Positions 27,131-35,611 of a stretch of DNA of 64,000 bases are shown here, piece after piece; the stretch's first letter is position 1, and every line of letters begins with the position of its first letter. A program made the position numbers and the translations under genes. The notes below the pieces were generated by a model that was not told where the DNA came from, did no database searches, and was given only the letters and a program-made list of their open reading frames with translations. This DNA comes from CAXBPY01 sp003455275 (GTDB lineage: Bacteria > Bacteroidota > Bacteroidia > Chitinophagales > UBA10324). The DNA lies in the NCBI GenBank assembly GCA_963977675.1, contig CAXBPY010000006.1:3861-67860 (forward strand), read 5' to 3'.

Positions 27131-27251
27131 AATGGGGCGCAATAATAAGTATTTGTGGTTGGCAGCTGACTTCCGCGATGAATAAAAAGCTGATACTTAG
27201 TTCATAATTCAAAATGAACCTATACTTTTAACGCTCAAACTTTTTCCAACC

Positions 27252-28268
27252 ATGAAAAAAATTCTTTACACTTTTATTTCTCTCTCTGTTTTTCTTTTCA
27301 GCGCCAAGGCGCAAACAACAGTTACGCGCATGCCCCTGATGGAAGAATTTACCAGCAGCACCTGTGGACCTTGCGCCGCTAACAATCCCACTTTCGATGC
27401 GATGTGTGATGCGAATGAGGGAACTTTCGTTTGCGTTAAATATCAAATGAACTGGCCTGGAAGCGGAGACATTTATTTTAATAACGATGGAAACACACGC
27501 CGTAATGCTTACGGAGTAAACGGTATTCCTGCTCTGTTTGTTGACGGAACATCAGTTGGCCAACCGGCACCTTTTACTTCAACCATGTTGCAAAATGAAG
27601 CCGCTATAGCAAGTCAGGTAATGATTGAGGCATACTACACCATAGTTGATTCAGAGCTTACAGTATTTGGCAACATATATTCTTATGCAGATTTTGATGG
27701 AAACAACCGTCGCTACATTGCAGTAGTTGAAAGACATACTTATAATAATGCGAGCAGCAACGGCGAAACTGAGTTCAATTATGTTGAACAAAAAGTTCTT
27801 CCGAACTCAGTAGGAGTTTATTTGAACGGACTGACTAATGGTGCTGTGTTTCCTTTTTCTCAAACAATTGATCTGCGCACAGTAACTCATATTGAAAATT
27901 ATGACAACCTGATGTTTGCCGTCTGGGTACAAAATTCTGCAGGCGATAAAAATGTGCGCCAGGCAGCATGGGCTACTTTCCCAACCGGTGTGCAGAACAT
28001 AACTCATTCTTCAAGTGGAATTGTCAGCATATCTCCCAATCCATCTATATCTCAAACAATGATTCAGTATCAGTTGCAGGACAACTCTGTTGTATCAATG
28101 AATGTAGTGAATTCACTTGGCCAGGTGGTTTATGAAAAAAATATCGGGGCACTTGGTTTTGGATTGCATACTGAAATGTTTGATACCGAAAACCTCGCTG
28201 CCGGAGTTTATTACATTGATATGCAAATAGGGGGCAATCACTACAGACAACCAATAGTTGTTCAATAG
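27252..28268 (+). CDS. Omp28-like secreted protein with thioredoxin-type CGPC motif and T9SS tail
   Basis: 338 residues. Signal peptide to about residue 20 (SAKAQ). The mature domain starts MEEFTSSTCGPCAANNPTF with Cys38/Cys41 in a CxxC redox motif, and GVNGIPALFVDGT has the cis-Pro loop position of thioredoxin folds; the layout is that of Omp28-related proteins, in which a thioredoxin-like part is followed by a beta domain. The last about 80 residues (SISPNPSISQTMIQYQL to the end) are a type A T9SS sorting domain. Likely an extracellular or surface thiol-active or substrate-binding protein; redox activity is unproven. A strong terminator follows. Confidence 0.85.
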   Translation: MKKILYTFISLSVFLFSAKAQTTVTRMPLMEEFTSSTCGPCAANNPTFDAMCDANEGTFVCVKYQMNWPGSGDIYFNNDGNTRRNAYGVNGIPALFVDGTSVGQPAPFTSTMLQNEAAIASQVMIEAYYTIVDSELTVFGNIYSYADFDGNNRRYIAVVERHTYNNASSNGETEFNYVEQKVLPNSVGVYLNGLTNGAVFPFSQTIDLRTVTHIENYDNLMFAVWVQNSAGDKNVRQAAWATFPTGVQNITHSSSGIVSISPNPSISQTMIQYQLQDNSVVSMNVVNSLGQVVYEKNIGALGFGLHTEMFDTENLAAGVYYIDMQIGGNHYRQPIVVQ

Positions 28269-28290
28269 ATATCAGAAAACTTTGAAAAAA

Positions 28291-28320
28291 AAATCCTGAT
28301 CGGTTTTCCGGTCAGGATTT
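28291..28320. terminator. Bidirectional hairpin terminator
   Basis: AAATCCTGATCGG (28291-28303) pairs with CCGGTCAGGATTT (28308-28320), 13 bp with one G-T, loop TTTT. It has a poly-A tract before and TTTTTTG after, so it can end both the gene at 27252-28268 and the convergent transketolase gene. Confidence 0.92.
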
Positions 28321-28345
28321 TTTGTTTGTACCCGAAACATGAAAA

Positions 28346-29323
28346 TTATTTCCTCGAGAGAACTCTCATCACTGCGTGCACCACATTCGGTGTATCAATT
28401 CCATACTTGGTCATCAGTTCTTCGGGCTTACCACTTTCACCGAACGAATCATTCACTGCTACCATTTCAATAGGAGCAGGATGATTTTTTGCCAGCACTC
28501 CGGCAATGCTTTCCCCGAGTCCGCCGAACTTGTTGTGTTCTTCTGCGGTCACTGCACAATTAGTTTTTTTCACAGAAGAAATAATTGCTTCTTCATCCAA
28601 AGGTTTTATAGTGTGAATGTTAATCACCTCACAGGAAATATTTTTTTCTGCTAGAATTTTTGCTGCCTCTATTGCTTTCCATACCAGGTGACCGCAAGCG
28701 AAAATGCTTACATCGGTTCCATCGCTCAACAGTTGTGCTTTACCAATGACGAAATCACTTTCCCTGGTGAAGTTTGGTGTCTTCGGTCTGCCGAAACGCA
28801 AATACACCGGACCATTGTGATCAGCAATCGCGATCGTGGCAGCTTTTGTTTGGTTGAAATCGCACGGCACAATCACCGTCATACCCGGAAGCATTTTCAT
28901 CATTCCGATGTCTTCAAGAATTTGGTGTGTGGCTCCGTCTTCACCAAGCGTAAGCCCTGCATGCGAAGCGCAGATCTTCACATTTTTTCCGCTGTAAGCT
29001 ATGCTCTGCCGAATTTGATCATACACTCTTCCGGTAGAAAAGTTGGCAAAAGTTCCGGTGTATGGAATCATTCCGCCAATTGTTAATCCGGCTGCAACGC
29101 CCATCATGTTCGCTTCAGCAATTCCAACCTGAATGAAGCGCGCAGGAAATTCTTTTATGAATTCATCCATGCGAAGTGAGCCTGCGAGGTCGGCGCTGAG
29201 CGCAACCACTTTTTCATTGCGGCGCGCTACTTCTGCGAGTCCGGCGCCAAAGCCGCCGCGTGTTTCTTTCTTGTCTTTGTCGGTGTATTGATCGAGCATG
29301 GAGAGTGTTTCTTGTTCAAGCAT
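28346..29323 (-). CDS. Transketolase, C-terminal (pyrimidine-binding) subunit
   Basis: 325 residues, the second half of a split transketolase: the pyrimidine-binding domain (GGFGAGLAEVARRNEKVVALSADLAG... with GEDGATHQILEDIGMM) and the C-terminal domain (GLGESIAGVLAKNHP). With the other half it transfers two-carbon ketol units between sugar phosphates using ThDP (non-oxidative pentose phosphate pathway). Last gene of the run from 33032; three bases after the VWA gene. The partner subunit lies 2.9 kb upstream, with two VWA genes in between. Confidence 0.93.
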   Translation of the reverse strand: MLEQETLSMLDQYTDKDKKETRGGFGAGLAEVARRNEKVVALSADLAGSLRMDEFIKEFPARFIQVGIAEANMMGVAAGLTIGGMIPYTGTFANFSTGRVYDQIRQSIAYSGKNVKICASHAGLTLGEDGATHQILEDIGMMKMLPGMTVIVPCDFNQTKAATIAIADHNGPVYLRFGRPKTPNFTRESDFVIGKAQLLSDGTDVSIFACGHLVWKAIEAAKILAEKNISCEVINIHTIKPLDEEAIISSVKKTNCAVTAEEHNKFGGLGESIAGVLAKNHPAPIEMVAVNDSFGESGKPEELMTKYGIDTPNVVHAVMRVLSRK

Positions 29324-29326
29324 GAA

Positions 29327-30757
29327 TTAAAATTTTGCTGTGGCAGTTCCGCCTGATGTTATGATGATTTTTTGTTCCTGTGTGTCGCTTGTTTTTTTTG
29401 AACTCTTCGACCGGAAAACAACTTTGTAAGTTCCGGGTTGCAACGCTACAGTTTCTACTCCTGATTTTTCAGAGAGCGTATAAATTTTTTCCCACGATGT
29501 TCCGTTGAACCAGAGAATGCCGCCATAGCCATAGACAGATTTCTGAATCGTAACTATTCCCGGAGAAGGAATAGTAATACTGGTGGTTTTGCTCTGTGAG
29601 ACATCAACATTATATAGTTGCGTGCGAGGCAGAGTGAGGAATTCCAAATCATATTTACCGCACAGGTATTTTTCGGTTGTGTTCAAATCCTGAACATCTA
29701 CTGTTCCATATTGATCATGCACCTTCACCAGGCATTTAATTTTATTGCTTAACATGCTGTTGGTAATTGGTGTTTTCAAATTCACAAATAGATATCCCTG
29801 TGCAGCATCCAGAGAAATAATATTTGTGTTTTTCGGAAGAAGAGCAATGTCTTTTTTTTCAATTGGCGGCGTGGTTTGCACAACCAGATTATATGAACTT
29901 ACCGGATCAAGATTCACCGTGTCAGGCGTGCCCTTGTAATTAATTGTGTGCATATAGTTGTATCGGATGGCGCCGCTGCCGTTATCATAGAATGTCATCA
30001 CCGCATCGGTCTCACTTGGTTTATTATTTCTATCCATCAGGTTTACCTGAATGTAAGTGGGGCTCAGCGCAAGTGTGATGATAGAAAGCATTGCATCCTT
30101 AAAACCAACAGGATCATCTGCATTGTAGAAGGCGCCCATGCATTGTAATTTCTGAACTATGTCTTTGTCTTCGCGCAATCCAATGATGAATGGTTTTAAA
30201 AACGCACCGCTCTTTTGCAGGGCAAGTGAAACTGCACACGGATCGGCATTGCAGCTTTCTTCTCCGTCTGTAATCAGAATTAAAATATTTCTGCTGTTCG
30301 GGTCTTGCGGAAAATCTCCCGCAGCTTTTTCCAGTGACAAACTGATTGGAGTTATTCCTTTCGGATGAAGATTTGCAATCGCCTCTTTCAACTGCGGGAT
30401 ATTATCCTTTGCAAACGGAACCAAAAGTTTTGTGTCGTTGCAGTCATGCATATCAATTACCGATTCAGTTCCATATACACGAAGGGCAAGTTCAATATTG
30501 GGTTTGCGTTTGAGCGTGTCAATGATTTCGCTCACAATTTTTTTTGCATTATCCATTCTTGAAGCGCCTGACCATTGCTGGTTCATACTGTTTGAAACAT
30601 CTACGAGAAAAAGAATGCGAGTGACACTTGTTGTTTGAGCTGAAGTAAAGTGAAAGGTGAAAAGTGAAAGGTGAAAAATGCAGAGCGAGAAATAGAAGTT
30701 CCACTTTTTCAAAAAGTGGAACTTATCAGCAATCCAAATAAATTTTTTCATAATCAT
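29327..30757 (-). CDS. Secreted VWA-domain protein, paralogue 2, with an unusually long N-terminal leader
   Basis: 476 residues. Residues 1-40 form a long leader ending FTSAQ, twice the length of the paralogue's; residues 12-21 and 28-37 are encoded by a palindrome and a tandem repeat. The VWA domain starts at RILFLVDVSNSMN with MIDAS D53, S55, S57; a Thr in GITPISLS and Asp in LITDGEESC complete the metal site. Two or three beta-rich modules follow (about 240-476), with no visible T9SS tail. Cys-rich segments DCNDTK and CNADPCAV occur in both paralogues. Overlaps the other VWA gene by 4 bases. Surface or periplasmic adhesion/assembly role is inferred. Confidence 0.83.
   Translation of the reverse strand: MIMKKFIWIADKFHFLKKWNFYFSLCIFHLSLFTFHFTSAQTTSVTRILFLVDVSNSMNQQWSGASRMDNAKKIVSEIIDTLKRKPNIELALRVYGTESVIDMHDCNDTKLLVPFAKDNIPQLKEAIANLHPKGITPISLSLEKAAGDFPQDPNSRNILILITDGEESCNADPCAVSLALQKSGAFLKPFIIGLREDKDIVQKLQCMGAFYNADDPVGFKDAMLSIITLALSPTYIQVNLMDRNNKPSETDAVMTFYDNGSGAIRYNYMHTINYKGTPDTVNLDPVSSYNLVVQTTPPIEKKDIALLPKNTNIISLDAAQGYLFVNLKTPITNSMLSNKIKCLVKVHDQYGTVDVQDLNTTEKYLCGKYDLEFLTLPRTQLYNVDVSQSKTTSITIPSPGIVTIQKSVYGYGGILWFNGTSWEKIYTLSEKSGVETVALQPGTYKVVFRSKSSKKTSDTQEQKIIITSGGTATAKF
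30647..30674. repeat. 14-bp tandem duplication inside the VWA leader
   Basis: AAAGTGAAAGGTGA occurs twice in exact succession (30647-30660 and 30661-30674), read on the plus strand. On the coding strand it specifies residues about 28-37 (FHLSLFTFHF) of the VWA protein leader. Confidence 0.85.
30696..30724. repeat. Perfect 14-bp palindrome inside the VWA leader
   Basis: AAGTTCCACTTTTT (30696-30709), one central C, then AAAAAGTGGAACTT (30711-30724). It encodes residues 12-21 (KFHFLKKWNF) of the VWA protein at 29327-30757. In isolation it resembles a terminator or a small mobile palindrome. Confidence 0.88.
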
Positions 30758-32109
30758 AACTTCACTGTTAAAACTTTATTCGACTGAATGGAAAAATTCT
30801 TTTGTTGTGTGAGATTACTGCGCTTACCCTTATCAGGGCGATAAATCAAAATATACTCACCCGGCTGAAGTTTCAGTGTCTGAGGGTTTTTCATCCCATA
30901 GAAATCATAAACCTTTTTCAGTGAATTATTTTCTTTAATGAAAAGCTGAACCACCATTAGTTGTGATGGAGCCACTGTCACTGTTCCCGGCATGGGAACA
31001 TGAATGCTTTGTGTTTGGCTTTGCTGAAGTTTAACTCCGTATTTTTCAATTCGCGGTAGCGTGAGAATTTCTAAATCATATTCTCCTGTTAAGTATTTCC
31101 TTGAAGAATTAAAATCCTGCACATATAGAATTTCATCGCTGCCCGTTTTGCGCACAATGCATTGTGGCGGAAAATAATTTGAAGTTTGCCCATCGAGGGT
31201 TAATTCCAGAGTTCCTTGCGGCACATCCACTGCAATGTTGTTATGCTTTCCGGGAAGCAGTTCAATATTATTTTTTTGAACAGGAGGAAAAGTGTGAATC
31301 ACTAAATCATATTTTCCTTTCGGATCAAGTCGAAGCGTATCCGCATTTCCGTTTGCATCGAGTGTATGAACAAAATTGAAAAGCGTTTTGTGTGAATAAT
31401 GATCAAGAAAACTCATCTCCACATTTGTTTCAGTTGGCAAGCCGTAAGCATCCAACAAATTCACCTGCACAGTGGTTTTGTTCAGTGCTTGCTTTATCAC
31501 GGCACTCAGCACGCCACCGAATTCGGTTTCATCATTTACATCGTAAAAATTTCCGAGGCAGGTGAAAAAATTTTTGAGCGAATCACTAATTCCCAAACCG
31601 ACAATATAGGGCTTGAGTACAATTCTTTTTTCATCGAATGATTTTGCAAGGTCGCATGGATTGCCGCCGCAGGTTTCAATTCCGTCAGATATTAAAATGA
31701 TGGAGTTGAATGCAGTCGAGTCCTTAGGGAAATCATTGAGCGATTGTTCGAGGGCATAGGTGATGGGCGTTTGTCCTTTGGGTGAAATATGAGCGAGCGC
31801 ATTTTTAATGTTCAATGAATTTTTTTTCGCGAACGGAACTTCCAGTTTCGTGTCCTTGCAATTGTGTTCAGCTTTCGGAAACTGATGACCGAGCACGCGC
31901 AGTGCAAATTCAACTTTCGGATTTGTTTTCTCTACGCTGTCAATAAAACTGACTAACAGTTTTCCTGCTAGTTCAAATTTTACTTCATTGTTCCATTTCT
32001 CCTTCATGCTTCCGCTTCCGTCCAGCACAATTAGTACGCGCGAAACCTGGGCGAAATTTTTTTCGGCAATGAGAAAAAGAAAAACGAGAAGTAAAATCTT
32101 TTTCAGCAA
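30754..32109 (-). CDS. Secreted VWA-domain protein, paralogue 1
   Basis: 451 residues. Signal peptide of 20 residues (MLKKILLLVFLFLIAEKNFA-Q). The VWA domain begins at once: VLIVLDGSGSM, MIDAS D30, S32, S34; GQTPITYALEQ and LISDGIETC supply the Thr and Asp. Residues about 230-451 hold beta modules closely parallel to those of the downstream paralogue (KTTVQVNLLDAYG versus YIQVNLMDRNN; YLTGEYDLEILTLPR versus YLCGKYDLEFLTLPR), showing a gene duplication. No T9SS sorting tail is evident, so a periplasmic or outer-membrane location is possible. ATGA overlap with paralogue 2. Function unknown. Confidence 0.85.
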   Translation of the reverse strand: MLKKILLLVFLFLIAEKNFAQVSRVLIVLDGSGSMKEKWNNEVKFELAGKLLVSFIDSVEKTNPKVEFALRVLGHQFPKAEHNCKDTKLEVPFAKKNSLNIKNALAHISPKGQTPITYALEQSLNDFPKDSTAFNSIILISDGIETCGGNPCDLAKSFDEKRIVLKPYIVGLGISDSLKNFFTCLGNFYDVNDETEFGGVLSAVIKQALNKTTVQVNLLDAYGLPTETNVEMSFLDHYSHKTLFNFVHTLDANGNADTLRLDPKGKYDLVIHTFPPVQKNNIELLPGKHNNIAVDVPQGTLELTLDGQTSNYFPPQCIVRKTGSDEILYVQDFNSSRKYLTGEYDLEILTLPRIEKYGVKLQQSQTQSIHVPMPGTVTVAPSQLMVVQLFIKENNSLKKVYDFYGMKNPQTLKLQPGEYILIYRPDKGKRSNLTQQKNFSIQSNKVLTVKL

Positions 32110-32189
32110 TCAGAATGAGTTTGTATTAAAACGAAAAATATAAATGGATATTGTTTTTATAAACTGTTTATATGGATTCGACTTTTCAA

Positions 32190-33032
32190 TCAATAATCTA
32201 CAAGCGTAAGCGGCAATTGTTCTAGAGCTTTTGCAAGTTGCGCATCATTGGGCGCTATGCCGTGCCATTCATGACTCCCCATCATAAAATCAACTCCGTA
32301 TCCCATCACAGTTTTCATAAGCACCGCAACAGGCTTTCCTTTTCCAAGAAGAGATTTTGCTTTCGTCATTGTGCTGAGAATTTCTTCCATCACATTTCCA
32401 TTCATCTCTATTACTTCCCAACCGAATGATTCAAACTTCGCGCGCAGATCGCCAAGGTTCATCACTTTTGATACCGGTCCGTCAATTTGCTGCCCGTTCC
32501 AATCCACGGTTGCAATCATGTTATCGAGTTTGTGATGCGCTGCAAACATTATTGCTTCCCAGTTTTGTCCTTCTTCCAATTCTCCGTCACCATGCAATGA
32601 ATAAACAATTGAAGAATCTCCATTCATCTTCTTTGCGTAAGCGGCTCCGCATGCTACTGATAATCCCTGTCCGAGTGAACCGCTTGCTACACGAACACCC
32701 GGTAAATGTTCGTGGGTAGTAGGGTGGCCCTGCAATCGGGTATTTAATTTTCTGAAAGTCGCTAATTCATTTACCGGAAAATATCCTGCGCGAGCCAGCA
32801 CACTGTACCACACCGGAGAGATGTGTCCGTTTGAAAGAAAAAATAAATCTTCTCCTTTCCCATCCATTGAAAAATTTTTGTTCTGTTTCATGATTGAGAA
32901 ATAAAGTGCAGTAATGAAATCGGCACAGCCAAGTGACCCTCCCGGGTGACCGGATTGGCAGCCATGCACCATTCGTACAATATCGCGACGCACCTGTGTC
33001 GCCAGGTTTTTTAACTCTTCGAGAGAAGCCAT
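32190..33032 (-). CDS. Transketolase, N-terminal (thiamine diphosphate-binding) subunit
   Basis: 280 residues. LKNLATQVRRDIVRMVHGCQSGHPGGSLG opens the ThDP-binding half; GHISPVWYSVLARAG, GSLGQGLSVACGAA and GDGELEEGQNWEA (with VDWNGQQIDG for the ThDP/Mg2+ motif GDG...N) follow. Partner of the C-terminal half at 28346. Normally the two genes are adjacent; here two VWA genes lie in between, 80 bases after this stop. First gene of that run, divergent from the C25 protease. Confidence 0.93.
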   Translation of the reverse strand: MASLEELKNLATQVRRDIVRMVHGCQSGHPGGSLGCADFITALYFSIMKQNKNFSMDGKGEDLFFLSNGHISPVWYSVLARAGYFPVNELATFRKLNTRLQGHPTTHEHLPGVRVASGSLGQGLSVACGAAYAKKMNGDSSIVYSLHGDGELEEGQNWEAIMFAAHHKLDNMIATVDWNGQQIDGPVSKVMNLGDLRAKFESFGWEVIEMNGNVMEEILSTMTKAKSLLGKGKPVAVLMKTVMGYGVDFMMGSHEWHGIAPNDAQLAKALEQLPLTLVDY

Positions 33033-33202
33033 TGTGTTGTTTTAGTGTGGCGAAAATAATTTATGATGAAGGCGGAAGCCGACAGAATATTAACAGTGAA
33101 ACCCATTTGGATTTTTACCGCTTATCGCAAGAACTTTGTAAAATGAATGGAAAGAATAATTTTCCACCTTCAAATAAAATAAAACCCGCACAAAATTCTC
33201 CG

Positions 33203-35473
33203 ATGAAAAAAATTTGCGCACTCTTTTCAGCAATCATACTTATGTTTTCCAATGCATTTGCTACTGATGCTAATAGAAATTCTTTCACCGTACTTGAAAG
33301 CAATTCGACAAAAATTGTTTTGAAAGCAGAAGTTACAGGATTCAAACTTCTTCCGGTAGAAACACCTCAAGGAGTCCAATTTAAAGCTGTGATTGATAAC
33401 GGAACATCGATTCTGGAAAAAGGGGCTCCGGATTTACAGAAACTTTGTGGATCTGTAATAGTGCCGGATCATAAAATGATGAAAATAACTTCTACCATTT
33501 TATCTTCTTCAACAGTTTCGAATATTGAAATCGCGCCCTCCAAAGGAAACCTTCTTCGCACAGTTGATCCATCAACAATTCCATTTACTTACTCAGAAAT
33601 TTATTCAAGAAATTCTTTCTATCCTCAATCGGCAGCATTGCTTGCCGGTGATCCGTTTATAGTTCATGACTATCGCGGCCAAACTGTTCAGCTAAACGCT
33701 CTTCAATATAATCCCACCACTCAGGAGCTTAGAATAATTGAAAGTGTGATTATTGAAATAACATTTAATGAATCAGCGGTTGTAAATCCGTTGGATCGAA
33801 TTGCACCGTTAAACAGTGTATCGGAAGCATTCAATCTGGTTTACAAAAATTTGTTTTTGAATTATGACCTGGTTCAGCATCAAAACAGGTACTCAGCAAT
33901 TACTGAAACAGGAAGGATGCTGATTATTTGCTATGACCAGTTCATGAATGACATGAAAAATTTTGTTGATTGGAAAATGCAATCTGGAATGCAGGTAGAT
34001 TTAATTGCCAAGAGCGCTGCCGGAACTTCATCGACCGCAATAAAGAATTATGTTCAAACTTATTACAATGCACATTCTGATATGGCTTACTTGCTTCTTG
34101 TTGGCGACGCTCCGCAGGTTCCATCCAGCAGTATTGGTGGAAATGATTCTGATCAGAACTACGGATTCCTTGCCGGCAGTGATCATTATCCGGATATTAT
34201 AGTTGGAAGATTTTCTGCTACTACTTCCGCAGAAGTATTAACTCAGGTGAACCGTGCAGTTTCTTATGAGAAAACTCCAAGTTCAGGAACCTGGTATAAG
34301 AATGCAGTCTGTATCGGTTCAGATCAAGGGTCTGCGAATGGCTACAACGGATTGGCTGATTGGGAATTTGAAAGAACAATTATCAGAGTTCCCTTACTAG
34401 GTTATAATTATACCTCAGTTAGTGAATTGTATGATGGCTCACACGGAAGTGGTGATGCCTCTGGTAATCCATCTGCATCTGATTTGTCTCCATTAATTAA
34501 TGCGGGTGTCGGTGTTATAAATTATACGGGTCACGGAAATATTACATTGATTGGAACTACCGGATTCAATACAACAGATGTTGATGCTTTAACCAACACC
34601 AACATGTTTCCTTTTCTATGGATAGTTGGTTGCCAAACCGGAAACTTTGTTTCCAACACATGCTTCGGAGAGGCATGGGCGCGAGCAACCGACAATAGCG
34701 GAAACCCTGCAGGCGCAATAGGTTCCATGGTTTCAACTATTAATCAATCATGGCAGCCGCCAATGTGGGCGCAAGTAGAATTTAATAATGTGCTTACAGA
34801 AGGATCAACAAATATTCGCCGGACTTTCGGAGGCATTTCAGTTTGTGGCCTTGCATACATGAATGAAAATCAACCGGGCAATACTGACATGACGGATACC
34901 TGGACTTGCTTTGGTGATCCTTCGGTAATGGTTCGAACAGATGAACCAATGCCAATGACTGTAAGTCATGCAATGAATGTATATCGCATCGCAGCTAACT
35001 TTACTGTAAATTGTAATATCGAAGATGCATTGGTTTGCCTGTATTCAGGAAACGAAATTCAAGGCACCGGAAAAATTTCAGGCGGACAGGCTACTATCAA
35101 TTTTGTGAATGGAAATTTGAATGGAGTTGCTGATGATTCAATGATGGTGACTGTTACGGCATACAACAAAATTCCTTATCAGGGCTGGGTTCATATACTT
35201 GATTGGGGAACTTCAGCTCCAACAACCGGAGATGCCGGGTTTACGATAATTCCAAACCCTGCAGTTGACGAAATAACTTTGAATTTCGGAAATGATTCTT
35301 TCTCGAAAGGAACAGCAAAAATTTTTAACACTGCCGGTCAATTAATGAAAGAAATTTCTTTCTCCGGAACAGTTGACCAGTCAATTGACATCCATAATCT
35401 TTCAGCAGGTCTTTACAATATTGAAGTAATGCTTGATGAAAAAATTTATCACTCTAAAGTGGTAGTCAGATAA
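33203..35473 (+). CDS. Gingipain-like C25 cysteine peptidase with T9SS tail
   Basis: 756 residues from the ATG at 33203, where MKKICALFSAIILMFSNAFA is a signal peptide; an open frame extends upstream to 32933 but into the neighbouring gene. Residues about 20-225 form a propeptide; about 235-560 the C25 domain with His444 (INYTGHGN) and Cys477 (WIVGCQTGNF), equivalent to the gingipain catalytic pair. An Ig-like segment (about 590-670) and a type A T9SS sorting domain (about 680-756, IPNPAVDEITLNF... GLYNIEVML) follow. Relatives include the sortase PorU, but a PorU lacks such a tail; so this is probably a secreted protease substrate of T9SS rather than the sortase. Confidence 0.88.
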   Translation: MKKICALFSAIILMFSNAFATDANRNSFTVLESNSTKIVLKAEVTGFKLLPVETPQGVQFKAVIDNGTSILEKGAPDLQKLCGSVIVPDHKMMKITSTILSSSTVSNIEIAPSKGNLLRTVDPSTIPFTYSEIYSRNSFYPQSAALLAGDPFIVHDYRGQTVQLNALQYNPTTQELRIIESVIIEITFNESAVVNPLDRIAPLNSVSEAFNLVYKNLFLNYDLVQHQNRYSAITETGRMLIICYDQFMNDMKNFVDWKMQSGMQVDLIAKSAAGTSSTAIKNYVQTYYNAHSDMAYLLLVGDAPQVPSSSIGGNDSDQNYGFLAGSDHYPDIIVGRFSATTSAEVLTQVNRAVSYEKTPSSGTWYKNAVCIGSDQGSANGYNGLADWEFERTIIRVPLLGYNYTSVSELYDGSHGSGDASGNPSASDLSPLINAGVGVINYTGHGNITLIGTTGFNTTDVDALTNTNMFPFLWIVGCQTGNFVSNTCFGEAWARATDNSGNPAGAIGSMVSTINQSWQPPMWAQVEFNNVLTEGSTNIRRTFGGISVCGLAYMNENQPGNTDMTDTWTCFGDPSVMVRTDEPMPMTVSHAMNVYRIAANFTVNCNIEDALVCLYSGNEIQGTGKISGGQATINFVNGNLNGVADDSMMVTVTAYNKIPYQGWVHILDWGTSAPTTGDAGFTIIPNPAVDEITLNFGNDSFSKGTAKIFNTAGQLMKEISFSGTVDQSIDIHNLSAGLYNIEVMLDEKIYHSKVVVR

Positions 35474-35497
35474 TTTTTAATATTGAATAAACACTTA

Positions 35498-35530
35498 AAG
35501 GGTCCTGATTATTTCAGGACTCTTTTTTTT
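35498..35530 (+). terminator. Rho-independent terminator after the C25 protease
   Basis: Stem GTCCTGA (35502-35508) with TCAGGAC (35514-35520), short loop, then TCTTTTTTTT. About 25 bases past the stop codon. Confidence 0.88.
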
Positions 35531-35611
35531 GTTGAAGAGGAAATATGAAATGAAGTATTGTAGCACAAAAGCTGAAGAACTCATGCAGATTCTTAAATTC
35601 GCGTTTGAAAG

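Noticed and set aside
32933..33202. N-terminal extension of the C25 protease frame
   Set aside because: It overlaps the divergent transketolase gene and lacks similarity to the family; a signal peptide starts exactly at the later Met (33203).
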